From the NCBI GenBank assembly GCA_014529385.2, contig CM043942.1, positions 104,610,141 to 104,670,140 of the forward strand: a stretch of DNA of 60,000 bases, read 5' to 3'. Positions 32,876 to 45,281 of this stretch are shown here, one piece after another. Numbering within the stretch: position 1 is the stretch's first letter; the number at the start of each line of letters is the position of its first letter. Made by a program: the position numbers and the translations under genes. Source of the stretch: Adiantum capillus-veneris (Eukaryota > Streptophyta > Polypodiopsida > Polypodiales > Pteridaceae). The notes under the pieces were generated by a model. That model worked only from the letters and a program-made list of their open reading frames with translations. It was not told where the DNA came from and did not search any database.

Positions 32876-34309
32876 CACAAGGACCGGCACCACGTGTCAA
32901 CGGAAAAGAAGAGATTGAACAACTTAAAGCACTACAAATAGCAACTGAACTGAAAGAGAGAGAGTGCATGACACACGGACGGGGAGTGGTGGAGTTCCAC
33001 TTCTAGAGAGCACTAGCCCCAAACGATGGTACCCCTTTCCGTATTTCTTCATATTGCTTGAACAAGGTACAATGCCAATACTCCAATTCCTGCACCTTCA
33101 CGTAAAAGATGGCATGAGAATGAGCCCATGGCACATATTTAAAGGCCCTTGGCCTAAGAAAATCAGTTACATGAAAAGCTTCAAACTCAAAAGCAATTGG
33201 TCTAAAAGCAGCCAACGCGTTTTGTGGAAATTTGCACAGATGCCACGTCATCAACGTAAAATGTGGAAATCCATACAAGTGCTATGTCAGCATGTCAATG
33301 CATTTTGCGGGCTGTCCGTACAACTGCTGCCACGGCTTAGTTCTCCACGCTTTTCTTCAAGGTGTGCGTTCGTCTTGCTTTGTTAAAATGTCGTGAGGTC
33401 ACTTAGGATCCATCGGACGGGGTCCCATAAGTTGGTGCGAGCTTCTTCTCCTGCTGCTACTTCTTAGGGTTTAGGCCCCTCGACCAGGGATCTGCAAGTT
33501 GGCTCCGTTCTTTAGTGGCTTGAGACGTCAGCAGTTTGTGACACCCCCCCTTCTTGAAAGAAAGTAATTGTCCGTGATTACTACATATTTGCAAAACAAC
33601 TCAAGTTAGCTCAAAAATTTATGAGAGTCATTTTGAGGGACAATCAGTTTTCTCATTCCAAATTGAAGCTCTTGATATCCTGAGTCATTGGCTTTCCAAA
33701 AAATTCTCATCCAATAAGGAGTCTCATTCCAAATTGGAGCTCTTGATATCCACCCCAATTAGAGGGGCATTACCATATGTGCATAGGGGAGAGAGCGATG
33801 TGCGAGAGCCAATCATCGCGCTACATAGAGCAAGGGAGAAGGAAAGCTTTCCATTAAAGCTGTGATGACTTTGCACCCACTACTCACACACGCTATGTAG
33901 CGCACTTATGAAGTCCAAAAATCAGCCCCAACTCAAAAATGCGCTCCCCCTCTTAGAAGGGGCTTCCGGAAAGTGTGTGTTGGCCTGCATGCAACTTCCC
34001 TATTGCCAAGTGTCCACTTGACTCCTTTTGCTTCAATTTATTAGTACCCACCAACTTAAAAGTCCTGCCGAGGGGCCAAAACGCCTTAAACTGAGCCTAG
34101 CCACCCTTTTACTACACGGATTTCAGTGCCGACTGGCCCGGCCATTTCGTAGCAACCTTCCCTTCCTGACTGCAGGTGAAACTCTCGGCCAAGAGCCGTT
34201 TCACACTGCCTATGCAACGTTCGAGCATTTGTGAATTTAACAAGAGGGTCCCAAAAATAAGAAACCAGCAAATATATATAGTGGTTGTCACAATCTCCTG
34301 ACAGCTTAT
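32876..34309. other. No gene seen; one short tandem repeat
   Basis: Mixed-composition DNA. A 30-bp sequence beginning TCTCATTCCAAATTGRAGCT and ending GATATCC recurs at 33651-33680 and 33722-33751 (period 71 bp). A 140-codon plus-strand ORF (32964-33386) and its shadows show no recognisable motif. Confidence 0.4.
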
Positions 34310-34335
34310 GTTGGTAGGGGTTCGTTTTCGGGTGT

Positions 34336-34720
34336 TTTAATGATGGTGCGACATGAATTGCAGTTTGTTTTGGCCCATGCTGACCCGGCGAGGCGTCGAT
34401 GTCTCGTGCAAGGGAATATTCTCGAATTTGGTGGTATTTATGCTTCTAATGCCTCGGCACATAGAAGTCATCTTTGGGAGGATTTGGTGAAATACCCCTG
34501 ACGTTCACATGCTTTTTGGTGCGGGGATTTTAATAATGCACCTACAAATCCACACAATACAATTAGCCATTCGCATATGTTGAGCTTTGAACGTTCTTCT
34601 TGGGATGCTATGGTCACTAATACAGGTGCTTTGGATCTGTGGGCCAATCGCACTCTTTAGAGCAAGGTTATACTTTTGCTCATGATTCTCACTCTCGATA
34701 TAGAGCACGATTGGATCAAT
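34336..34720 (+). pseudogene. LINE ORF2: apurinic-endonuclease-like (EEP) domain fragment
   Basis: The frame reads GVLMMVRHELQFVLAHADPA, then GGIYASNASAHRSHLWEDL, and carries the metal-site motif CGDFNNAP near 34538-34561, equivalent to GDFN of EEP nucleases that nick target DNA. The N-terminal NxxG and QE catalytic blocks are missing through truncation. A stop before the GDFN block and a frame change near 34660 disable it. Confidence 0.78.
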
Positions 34721-34989
34721 GGTAGGTACTCAGCACTCCGCAGTATGATATGTTTGCATGTGATATGAGGATTGATCGTTCCTTTACTGTATTAATTATT
34801 TTTCTCTTTGGCTCTTGGTCCATTTTGAGACATTGGACGTAAATTCCACACTTCCCCAAAAAGGGGATACTGCATATTAATAATGCATATCTTTCACACA
34901 CATCATTCCAAACCTTGATTGAAGTTGTGATTCCTCCACTCGTCTCTCATATGTTTAGCGATGTGGATGTGGCCTAATATCGTTTTGTC

Positions 34990-36735
34990 ATGCAGATCCA
35001 GGCTGGCATAAAAGATTATGGTTCGTGGTACATGTATCAACTGAGAGATAGAGTGCAGGAAGGTAAGGAGACTTGTCAAGCTTTAGAAAGTCTTGCAAAT
35101 ACTAGATGGCTTACTGATTCGGAACAAGAGAAATTGTGTGCAACTGAAGCCTCTTTGATGCATAGTAACAGGAGGAAACTTGAAAAATGGAAGGTTAGTC
35201 GAGACAATATGTTTTTATCGATAAAGGTTGTTCATCGAAACAGTTCTTTAAGCATTTGCACCACTCAAGGCAATTTGTCTCTATCAAAAGGGTTAAGGAA
35301 GATATTGGGCAATGAAAGGCCAATAAAATTCAATTGGCAGATTCCATGGTGGATCATTTTTAGCGGGTTTTTGCCAGGCCTGAGGCTCCCTCAAGGGAGG
35401 TTTTGCAAGCCAAACAGTTGTTGTTGTCCTATGTACATCCTATATTGACAGTGAATGATGTAACTGCCCTTGAGTTTTACTGAGGCTAAGTTGCACGACA
35501 GTTCGTTGCATCTTGGTCGTTGGAAATCACCTGGATAAGAAGGTCTTATGGTTGAATTTTCCTTTCGCTTTTGGGAGCCCCTTAAGCAACCTCTACTTTT
35601 CATGATAAATCATGCATGGACTATGCAATCTTTGCCGCAATCGTGGAAAGGACTAATGAAATTGTTGCCCAAGCAAGCAGTATGTGAGTACTTCTCACAT
35701 TGGCGTCCAATCACGGTTATGCTAGTCATTTACAAATTGTTGTCGAAAATGATAGTTGCACGTATTAAAGATCATACATCCAACTAAATATGGATCCATC
35801 CCTCGCCGGCAAATTATGGATAACATTGCTAATGCTTTCATTGAAATTGATTATGCAAAATATACTGGACAAGACGAACTTATCATGCAGGTTGACATAG
35901 AGAAAGCATTTGACACTATTCATTGGGACTTCATTGCTCAGATAATGACAACTTTGGGTTTTGGGATTTGGGCTTTGGGCTCAGAATGCCTCGGGTGGTC
36001 TATTTTCTTTATGAGCATAGTCAATCTGCTGGAAATCTTTATGGTGAGCTGACTCAGTTATGGGATCTTGGTCGATGGGTCAGGCAAGGAAGCCTTTTGA
36101 GTGCCATGTTGTATGCTATTGCTACACATCCTTTGTTGTTGCATTTGGACCCCTTAACGACATCTAGCCATTTAGATGGATTGGAATTGCCATCTCGTGA
36201 TCATTTTGTGACGCAAGCGTATGCGGATGACTCCATGTTTTGGCCTAGGAATCACCATGAGGATGTTCGATGTATCATGGAAGCACTACATGTTTATGGG
36301 TTGGCTACAGGTCTGCAAGTGAAGTTTCAAAAATCTAAATTGTTGCCTCTGCATCAAATGGATTGGCACTCTGTATTCTAGCCAGGTGAGATAGTCAAGC
36401 CTGATCAAACTGTAAGGCATCTTGGATATCCGCTCGCTTGGTCAGTTAACAATGCAAAATTATTGGATTGGGTTGAGAATAAATTGAGGTCTAAATTGCA
36501 CTATTGGAAATTGTCTACCTGGCCGTTGCATGTAAGACTCAGAATAGTGCAGTCCATCTTGGTGGCATACATGCAATTTTTCCTGCCATTGTTGCATTGG
36601 CCACCCCGTCGTCTTCGAGCATTCATGTCTCAGATTCTAGAGAACTTCTGGTCTACTTCCTCCCAGAAAAAGGGCATGCGATTGCTCGCGATGGATAAGT
36701 TGTGTACTCCACAAAGCATTGTGTTGGTCTGAATA
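34990..36735 (+). pseudogene. LINE ORF2: linker and reverse transcriptase remnant
   Basis: A helical linker (34990-35300) leads to RT. PQSWKGLMKLLPKQ lies near 35638 and HWRPITVMLVIYKLLSKMI near 35699. QVDIEKAFDTIHWDFI near 35889 carries the first catalytic Asp, and RQGSLLSAMLY near 36082 follows. The catalytic YADD sits in AYADDSMF at about 36217-36240. Then come VNNAKLLDWVENKLRSKLHYW and the thumb region RIVQSILVAYMQFFLPLL to 36735. The motif order is that of L1-clade RT, which primes cDNA at the nicked target. The catalytic Asp pair is intact, but frame changes near 35450, 35780 and 35950 and stops near 36381 and 36732 kill the ORF. Confidence 0.85.
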
Positions 36736-37911
36736 TTCTACATTTGTGTTCTGATGTTACATGAAGGCTACTTTGTTATTGGTGTTGGTTGAGCAAAAAC
36801 AGCCATGGATACAGATGTTTGCATTTTTGTGCTCTCATGCAGTTTCTACACCAGCTTTTGGCCATTGGCAACTGTCGTGTTGGGATGTGGTTTTTGGTAA
36901 GTTTGAAGCTAGAATACCTGGATGACCCGTTGCTTCCGATCTTGTAGAAAATTGGAAGTTGGTGACGCGGGAATTGTTGTGGCATGGTAGAGATGACGCC
37001 TCTAGGAATTCACTTTGATTGGAGAGTTTGCATTAGAGTCGAGTTCTTTATCAAACTCTTGTTTAGCACTCTCCTAGACAGGCTTATGATTCAACGCTCT
37101 CATTTAGACAGGCTGCTCTCGTTTACATTTGGCCTTGGGATGCACGACAGGCGCATGTGGGACACCATTAAGGATCTAATAGACTCAATTTCCCCATTCC
37201 AATGCTGGTTTCCGAGAATCGAATTTGTAATTGGCTCTACGTTGGTTCTTCGATCTATTCAATATCTGCAAAGAAAGTGTACTGTCATAATCATCTTCCT
37301 CAAGCCAAGAACACTGTAATAAGGTATGGAATATGAATAAGAGTGTTACATGGTGGCAGAGTAAAGTTATGAAAGTGTGACATGCTAAGATACCTCTGAA
37401 GGAGTGATTATTTATGTGGAGATGCATTGTTGGGATTCTCTCGATTGGCAAATTTTTGCGCTCCAGATTGGCTTCTTCATGATGTGTTCGCTGTGGTGGA
37501 AGCATTTTCACATTTACTGTGGTCTTGTTCTCATACGCAACAGTTTGTGGATTGCATCTCTACAGCTCTTTGCACGCGTTTCCCTGGCATACATTTTGGT
37601 AGATTTTTCTGGCTCTTTGGAGTGCTGCCGCCATTACTTCGGCCGTAGGCATACTTTTTCGGCTGGGTTAGATTTTGGGTGCTATGGACAAAGTGGAGAG
37701 CACGTAATTTCCTCATGTTTCAATAGACTTCCTTCTTCAAGACATCTCTTCAACAGTCTCTTCAAGTTGCCTATGAATTGGACAAGCTCCACGGTAGTCA
37801 TTACAAGCTCTACTTTGATTGTTTCTGATTTACTGTTTGTAATATTTTCTATGGGTTTTCCTCGTCTTGAGGTTTCCCATTGGTAATTCAATTTGACATT
37901 ACTGGAAAAAA
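36736..37911 (+). pseudogene. LINE ORF2 C-terminal region, heavily decayed
   Basis: Frames are short and mixed. WWQSKVMK near 37352 and FMWRCIV near 37413 resemble the block before the C-terminal zinc motif (W..K.P.K.K.F.W), and a CVRCGG-like cluster lies near 37485. The region ends at the A tract near 37905-37911. Confidence 0.55.
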
Positions 37912-38063
37912 ATGCCTAAGAGAGAGGGAGAAGAAGAAGAGAGTTTTAACGTCGTAGGAAGCTATCATGAGACCTTAGAGATCTATCCGACGAGGAGAAT
38001 TGACTCAACACCTATTATTCAAGAGGGAGATGGCATAACCAATCTACCATACTTGGGGGGAGA

Positions 38064-38096
<33 letters not shown>
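37912..38096. repeat. Shared LINE-associated fragment plus (GA)n
   Basis: AGAGTTTTAACGTCGTAGGA near 37940-37960 matches, as a reverse complement, the block at about 52815-52840. It is followed by about 90 bp of unique DNA and a GA run at 38061-38096. It is likely a scrap of the LINE family whose 3' ends lie at 39314 and 52945. Confidence 0.55.
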
Positions 38097-38098
<2 letters not shown>

Positions 38099-39254
38099 AT
38101 GAATGCAAAGCCAATGCCGAACAAACGATGAAGCAACATGCACTCTTTCAAAGAGAGAAACGGTCATGATGAACTCTGATGCAACCCTTTGGGACAATTT
38201 GTGACAGTCAAATGAAGCTTCTTGTGTATACAATACTCAAACGAGAAGTTTGGAAAAGGATAGTGAAAGCATGTGAGATGATCAAAGTGACAACCTTTCG
38301 GATTCAGTAGAGCTATTAAGAGCATTCCATCCTTCATCACAGGCCGACAGCCATATACAAATGTCCCAAGAACATACTGAAAACTGAAAATCAAAACACT
38401 TACATAAGTATCTATGTTCGTATTAAGTTGAGAGGTGCCGTGTCAGCGTGTCAGTCGTAATGGAAACATCTCCATGGCTACCTGAAATCTTCAAAACTAG
38501 TACGTGAGGGCATTCATGTATGCTGCAGCCAATGATAAGAAGATAACATTGACGCAGGCTGCTGATGATACTCTTAATCTGTCAGAGTTACTGCAGTAAG
38601 AAGTAAAATTTTGGCAAGCAAGAAAGCCAACTTAGTGTACGGATGAACAAGAGCTCCATAACCATTTACTTCTTTAGCACATGCCTAGTGGAAGTGTTCG
38701 TAAACCCATGTGGAGATGAATCTTTTCAAAGTTCAAGGTCACACAAATGCGTGCAAGTTATGACTACTAAAACAACCCCAAAAAAAACATCATAAATGCC
38801 CTATAGTGGGCTTATAATTAGGTAAAATATATGCTCCCACAAGTTACACCCATCTGGCAGACATGCACACAAGGAAGCGTGCATTCATACAAAGGCTTCC
38901 AAATCCAGGGAAACACAAAAAATCAGAAGCATATTGAAGGAAAAGGACCGCAAGAATCACTCAAGCAAACAACTCTACCTTAAGAAATACATATGGAACA
39001 AATTAGTGCACATACTTAATCCACCTAATCATGAAAACCAAGTTATCCTAAGAGAAAACTGTATTTCTTGGCATTTTGATACCTTGCTTTCATACTTATT
39101 CACACAAAAGACCATCCAACTAATTGCTATGAGAATCACAACTTGCTCATGAGTTTATACACAATCACACAAAAGATCTACCATATTGAAACTGATCTGA
39201 ACTGCAACACTGTCACTTTCACACTTGATAACTGAATAAAGAGAACTGAAATAA

Positions 39255-39255
<1 letters not shown>
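38097..39255. other. No gene seen
   Basis: AT-rich DNA between the GA tract and the poly-G tract. ORFs are short, with no motifs. Confidence 0.4.

Positions 39256-39292
<37 letters not shown>
39256..39292. repeat. Poly-G tract, 37 bases
   Basis: An uninterrupted run of 37 G (C on the minus strand) followed by (GA)n to 39313. It lies exactly at the 3' end of the minus-strand LINE. Such a tract can form stacked G-quadruplexes. The exact length may be affected by sequencing or assembly. Confidence 0.85.
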
Positions 39293-39293
<1 letters not shown>

Positions 39294-42258
39294 GAGAGAG
39301 AGAGAGAGAGAGATGAAATGAAATGTGTTATATTAACGTCTTCAAAAGGCCAAAATGACCTATGAGACCAATCTGTTACAAAATGGTGAATCTAATACCA
39401 TGTCTGGGTACAAAAGAACTAGAACAAAGATACTACTACTAGAATCCATCCTCATCTGCACTCTGGATGTCAAGAGAGTATGGCTTGAATCCTCTCTTGT
39501 AGTCTCCGTCGATGCTCTGTAGCCCCTCTCCTCAATCGTGGCCGTCTGGATCTCCATAGCTCCAGTGCTCAATCGATGAGAGTGCCGGTAGTGGTCGAAT
39601 GAGTGTGGGCCGAGCTCTGAAGTGATGGCTGCTCCTTTGGCTGTCCCATATCTAGTGAAACGAAATCTGTAATCGGTCTCTGGGACTGTCTCTCTCTATC
39701 TCTCCCCAGTAAAGTGTCTCTATATCTGTGTAACTCAAGTAGATATAGCCCAAGACATCTCTGATCCTCATAACTCATGACCCTAGAGAAAGGACCCTCT
39801 TTGAATAAGCAATGGAAACAGCCCCGTATCTCATAGTACACTGTGCAATGACATATGTAATGTAGCTCTGTCTCTGGCTCTAGCTGGCATAAGCGGCATA
39901 TCCTGTTGTCAGCTGATATCCCTCTCAATCTACCAATCTCAATCTCCAGCTGATGTGAGGATGTGCGTATCTGACCAATGGCACACCGCAAACCATGAGA
40001 CATGTGTGTCCATGTAGCTGGGTCAAATAACAAATCCATCTCCTGTGAGGTGGAGAAGATGCTCTCTATAGAAAGCCATCTTCGTGCCCAACTCCTATGG
40101 CGGCTCTATCCACGTCCTCCTGGTATCCAGCTGGATCAGGTCCTGACGAATGAGTCTAATAATCTCCACCCGTGTAAGAGACATCGAGGGTGCCTGAAGA
40201 GAGTACTAGAAAGGGGGCAGCTTGTCCATGGTGAAGCCATGCGTATGAAATCATGATGTCATTTGTGCATACCAGCATGAAGTGTCCCCCTGAAGAGCTA
40301 ACTGTCTGGAAGACTCAAGGGCAAGTCTAGCATTTCTGCCTCTAGTAGTATCCCACAAGCTGTGCACAAAGGAGATTGATCTGATAAGTGCCTCAATCTC
40401 CATAGGAGGGGCAGCTAGCTCTGCTCGAATGATAGCGAGGGGTACCGAGGCCTTGGTATGATCAGTCGAGAGATCATAGATACCAAGGGCCTCTCCATAC
40501 ATCTCCAACCATCCTAGGTCCTGGCCTACAAAAGGTCCCCATATCTGCACCCCATACCACATTGCTGAGGCTACTAAAGTATCAAAGAGCCATAACTTTG
40601 TCTGAGGTTCCTGGAACTGTGAACCTGCGAAGACATCCTCTCCAAGCCTCCCACAGCCGCAAAAGCTCTAGTCAGTCAAGTCTCTGCTGCTCTCCCCAAA
40701 GAAAACCTCAGCCCCGTGAAGACAACCCCAAGGTAAGTGTATGCATCTGTATACAATCTCCTAACCATATGTGAAAGTCAGTGCTGATCTCCTAATCCAA
40801 GGTGGTGTGGTGTTAAGCACAATAACCTTGGTTTTACCAAGGTTTACAGACAATCCACTATCCTCTGCAAAATTGTGTAATGCATCCAGCTGTCATGGCA
40901 TACCCTCTGGTGAGTCGAAGATCAACACAATATCATCAGCATATAACAACAATGGAATCCACGTCCCTGCCAGTTGGGCACCTCTATCACCCTCTCTGTC
41001 AATGTAATTAGACACCTCATCAACATACATACCGAATAGAGTAGGAGACAATGGGCAACCCTGTTTCACCCCAATGGTGGAGTGAACTAAATCAGATATC
41101 CCCTCCTCCCATCATTGATCTGTATAGAGCCATAATCCCCCAAATCAACACTATGGGCACCCCCATCTCCTGCAGTTTGCGCATCAATTGAGCTCTCAGT
41201 ACCATGTCAATTGCTTTGCGGAAATCCACAAAGCTACAATAAATCCGTCTTCCATGTGACCTGCCCTCCTCATTGATGGCTTTGAGTGTCTGAATATGAT
41301 CAAGAGTGGAGAAACCCCTCTTGAAACCGGCCTGGCCCTTGCTCGTACACCCTCACCCTCTGCCCATTTACTCAATTACTCAACGGCTGAGTCTGTGGGT
41401 ATGCCTCTGATGCTGCACCATGCAGTGTCTCAGTAAGTAAAGTAGTGCACTCTCCACTGAGAGGCCAAGACCAGTTGTGCATAGACGGCTATAGATCTCC
41501 TCTATATAAACCGTCTCTGGTGTAAATGTATAACGGGTATGTGACCTGCCTCCTGATGTATGGGCTGTACTATACCGAAATGAAACAGACAATGTCAAAA
41601 GTGCATAATCCACTGCTACGCCCACTAGTCTGCCTCCCACTATGAAATCCTGAATACAAGGAACAAAGCTCGGTTGTGCCATAACCTAGTCCATTGTACT
41701 GGCCCCGTGTCTGTGTGGAAAGCATGTGAAACCACCTGCTTGAGGAAATCGTTGTACGCCGTATGGCTAACCCATGTGTAGTCGTCATCTCCGTGAAGTA
41801 TGTCCCATACCCGTCTGCTCTCTATCATGTGAGCATCTGGCAAGCCCCAGTCACCCACATCCAGCTCTCTAAGCATCTCATCTGAAGTGTCGTAGAAGAC
41901 TGTCTGAGAGTTGCCCGTTCAGGCATTGAAGTCCCCTAGGAGGATGATATCACCATCCCTAGAAAACTCCAATATATCATTATCTAGTATAGAGAAAGGC
42001 GCCTGTCCTCTGGATGCAGCATATACTGACATACTGGGAGGGAAGTAACATATGGCAATGTATAGAAATCAGCTTGTGTCAGCTCTCAACCTCACCCACA
42101 TGTATCTAGCATGATCATCTCTCCATACAATATGTAGTAGTGGTTGTAACTCCTCCCTTAATAGCACTGCTACTCCTCCTGAACCTCTACTCCCATGCTT
42201 GAGATCTCGCGACTGTCCTGTGGGCTGTCTCCCATCTGTTCCCACAAGATGTGGCATA
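39293..42258 (-). mobile_element. 5'-truncated LINE with (CT)n tail
   Basis: Minus-strand LINE. The 5' end is cut within the endonuclease domain at about 42258, where it abuts a gypsy gag fragment. The 3' UTR ends ...GGTCATTTTGGCC..GACGTTAATATAACAC..TTTCATCTCTC. The tail is a CT microsatellite and then C37 rather than poly-A. The same 3' end occurs, plus-oriented, at 45909-45933 and 52870-52945, so this family uses or attracts pyrimidine microsatellite tails. Confidence 0.85.
39569..42257 (-). pseudogene. LINE ORF2 remnant (EEP, RT, Cys/His C-terminus)
   Basis: In minus-strand order. EEP domain: GSGGVAVLLREELQPLL near 42180, ILLGDFNA near 41945-41925, and DYTWVS near 41790, giving a nuclease that nicks DNA. 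RT: KAINEEGRSHGRRIYCSFVD near 41285-41230 and YADDIVLIFD at about 40943-40915, with the catalytic Asp pair intact. MWYGVQIWGPF near 40562, the usual post-RT YGxExWG block, follows. C-terminus: CRLCQLEPETELHYICHC near 39894-39841 (CxxC-(8)-HxxCxC type), ending at stop 39569. Frames are broken by stops in EEP (after residues near 42070 and 41920), in the RT and at about 40250. The N-terminal EEP residues are lost by truncation. No activity is expected. Confidence 0.85.
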
Positions 42259-42380
42259 AGCTATTTTCTTGTAGAATAGATTGCAATTTAGAAAACATTA
42301 TTGTGTAAATCTTTTGATGAATAAAAAACAAAAATGTGTTGTCACTTTGAAATTGATTCAATGGAGGCCAAACGCCAAAT

Positions 42381-42660
42381 GTCAGGATATCCTCTCTCTT
42401 TTGGAGAGACTGGCAAGGATGCCGAGCTATTTCTAGCAAATTTCAAAATGTCTTGCCGCATAAAAAGAGTGATAGGAGATGAGGAACACTAAGAAATGTT
42501 TAAGGTAGTTCTGACGAAGGATGCTAGCACTTGGTTTGACTCTCTATCTCAAGAGGTTAAGGCAAACTATAAGGAAGTCGTTGATCATTTCAAGAGATAC
42601 TTCTTTGACCCCCAAAACACTCATTGGCCTTTTGAAGATATTGAAGAGGGGGAATGGAGG
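42381..42660 (+). pseudogene. Gypsy gag capsid fragment
   Basis: The plus frame reads YPLSFGETGKDAELFLANFK, then, after one stop, TKDASTWFDSLSQEV and DHFKRYFFD. This fits the Retrotrans_gag capsid core, where AxxWFxxL is typical and builds virus-like particles. The rest of the element is not adjacent: the LINE at 42258 cuts its left side and the right side fades at 42660. Confidence 0.75.
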
Positions 42661-43491
42661 AACACACCAAGCACACACAAGAAGGCCTCTCTATAGCTTA
42701 AGGCATTCACAGCACCCCTATCCTCTCGAAAACACCTTCAAAAGATACAATTCACACTAGCAGACCTCCTCCTGCACACTTCCCAATACTCACACACTCC
42801 TCAAAACTACCACATAACTCACACCCATTGCCACAATCCGTGTCAACCCTCACACACGCACACAACCGCTCAATCTCACTCTATAACTCAAATTACCGCC
42901 GGTCCGGGGGGCACACACATCCACCTTGCCAACATTGCCGGATAAGACAAGAGCAAGAGAAATATGGAGGGGGAAAGGGAAACGACACCAAAACTAGGCA
43001 ATAGTGGCTTCATTACACTTCCAAAGACACTTACAAAGCTTGCAACACCATCACAAATGGCCATTTTCCTATGAAAATACAAAGGGGTTTGACAGACACA
43101 CTCCTTTGTCAAAAGACTCCACTCTGTAGGGTTCAAAAGGCTCAAAAAATCCCTTAGAAATTATTAAAAATTTGACTTTTAGGAAGGGGGGAAGAGGGCT
43201 TCAACTTTGGAAATTGCTTTTTCATTGGCCCACTTGGCATCCCCATTTGTTGGGGAGACAGTTGCTTGTTCTTGCTCTATAGTTGCTCCTCTTTGCTTTG
43301 AGTAGGGAGGCACTAGCTATGCCGCTTGTGCCCCATGCATTTTTCAATTTTTCATATTTTATTTTATTTCATTTTCTCCCTCTCACCTTTGGATTCTCCT
43401 TTTGGCGTGTTTTTGTCCACTTCGGCTTTGTCCGCCCTTGACTACCCCTTGGAGTTGCTCGGAGTGGCCCTTTGACTACTTGCTCGGATTT

Positions 43492-43492
<1 letters not shown>
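42661..43492. other. No gene seen; Ca-rich low-complexity DNA
   Basis: CA/AC-rich stretch (CACACACTCC, TCACACACGCACAC) near 42770-42860, then ordinary DNA. No coherent ORF. Confidence 0.4.

Positions 43493-43556
<64 letters not shown>
43493..43556. repeat. (CT)n microsatellite
   Basis: A perfect CT run of about 64 bp. The Leu-Ser ORFs over it are artefacts. Confidence 0.97.
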
Positions 43557-43558
<2 letters not shown>

Positions 43559-43999
43559 CCTCATCTCTCTTGTGTCCCCTCTCGAAAATCAGCAAGGCTG
43601 CTAGTGGGGAGGTGCCTCGTATTAACCTTCAAAAACTTTGGGGGTCAGCGGCTCGTGGGAACCCGGCCAGGTGTTATACTATAAGCTAGCTTCCCCAAAT
43701 ATTTCCTACGGATTAAAAGCCCGTCATGTGGCGGCATTTCATGGATTGCCCCTTGAGACACCCCTCAAAAAATCAAAAAATCAACTCAAGGCAACCTCCT
43801 ATGGGGCCAATTTCAAGCTGGACTTGTTAGCTGCTTAAGAATCCGATGCCCGTGCCGCAAAACTCAGTTGGAGCTTCCCCACGTCGACTTCGAACCATCT
43901 GGCCCTGCCGCATTCCAACTCTCCTAAGGCCTCTATGGAGGCGCCAAAAAGCACAAAAAAACGCCTGGCACCCTCTCTCTAGCATATGTCGCCAACTTC
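43557..43999. other. No supported gene
   Basis: G+C-richer DNA. An open plus frame here (43638-44340) runs on into the first 610-bp repeat copy without motifs. It may be the upstream part of the same repeat family. Confidence 0.35.
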
Positions 44000-44610
44000 G
44001 ACCTGCCGTACCTTGGCCACCGGGAATTCGATTGATAAACCGTCACTTGCTATCAACTCCACATGGTGCATACTACTTGTTGGAACATGGTCGAGCCCAA
44101 AAAAAAAAACCAAACGGCACACCTACCTACGCGGTCAAGTTGGACCATAATTGGCCCCCAACAAACTTTCAGATGGCCAAAACGTGCTCGTTCGAGCTCC
44201 GATTAATGATCCGGAAGGACCGGCATAATCCACAACTCGAGCACTTTATGTCTATCCAATCACCCCAACTCTGGCCACCTGTCTTCACTTGCCTTGCCCG
44301 TCGGGGATCTACAAACTATTCTAACTTTGAACTAGCATAACTTCCACGTCGTAGCTCTATTTGAGGAGCCGCCTGGACCGGCTTCTAGAGCATCTCGAAG
44401 ACCACATTCTACAACACCCACTCAGAATTTTGGACACCTTGAACTGCCATCCCAATTGGCCCCTTTTGGAGCCTTCGTGGCCTATAGAATCTCTTTAAAC
44501 ATACATTTCCACTATCCTTTGCCTACCCAAGACCTTTGTACCTCCTGAAACACTTTGGCATGCACCTGTGAGCACCCCCCTTCTAGGCTCGACCAACTTT
44601 GGTTGCACCA
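44000..44610 (+). repeat. ~610-bp direct repeat, copy 1
   Basis: Begins GACCTGCCGTACCTTGGCCA and ends CCAACTTTGGTTGCACCA. It is highly similar throughout to 45282-45908. It contains a run of 11 A at about 44100. It looks like part of an LTR or a segmental tandem duplication; no TG..CA ends or primer site could be assigned. Confidence 0.8.
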
Positions 44611-45281
44611 CCTTGTTGAACATTCAAATTCAACCACAAAACAACTTTATTCATCTACAAACTGCAAAACTTGGCAAACACCATGAGAGAACCAAAACCA
44701 TGTATACAATCTTATTCATGTTCTTACTGCCAAACTTCAAGTGGGTTGCCCCACCCCCTTCATCGTAGCATAGTCACCACGTGGATCAAACACTTGGCAC
44801 TGATTTCGTCCATCCGCCTGTAACGGCATCCCATAGTGCTCACCCCAGCACATAGCCCATCATGCTGATAGGCCGCCCATGGCCTACCACTATCACTCCA
44901 AGCATTCCTTGGCACACTGCCCACTTAGATCAAGCATCATCAAGCATATCATCAATCTCACCAAGCATACCTGACCTGCCATGGCATATACCTGACCCTC
45001 CCTCCCAACCATATAAAGCAACAACCTCCGAGCAAGAGATCTCCTCCAAAGATCATTGCTTTTCACATGAACACTTCTCCACATCTACCTCTGTCGACAC
45101 AACCATAGTAGAACATTGCCCATCCACTGAAAACACCTCTTTTGGAGGGGCTAACCCTCGCATCACCTGTATCCTAGTCAGAGCTCTATCAACAAGCACC
45201 TGTGCTTCTTCATCCACATCAACCACTGCATCATCAAATCCCCAATCAGCTTCACTTTCAATACATACACGATCCAAAGAA
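44611..45281 (+). other. Spacer between the 610-bp repeats, with a Ser/Thr-rich open frame
   Basis: A frame open from 44862 into the second copy is rich in Ser, Thr, Pro and His. It shows no motif and is probably non-coding. If the flanking copies were LTRs, this would be a very short internal region. Confidence 0.4.

Larger units (their letters stand above)
34310..37911 (+). mobile_element. 5'-truncated L1-like LINE
   Basis: Plus-strand non-LTR retrotransposon. It starts inside the endonuclease domain near 34310, runs through reverse transcriptase to the C-terminal part, and ends near 37911 with a short A tract (GGAAAAAAATG). All frames are interrupted. Target duplications were not identified. 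The family differs from the LINEs at 39-42 kb and 46-54 kb. Confidence 0.85.

Noticed and set aside
43402-43689. Ser/Leu repeat proteins across CT tracts (also at 4492, 45897, 52331 and 52624)
   Set aside because: The amino acid repeats are direct translations of CT/GA microsatellites, with no conserved flanks.
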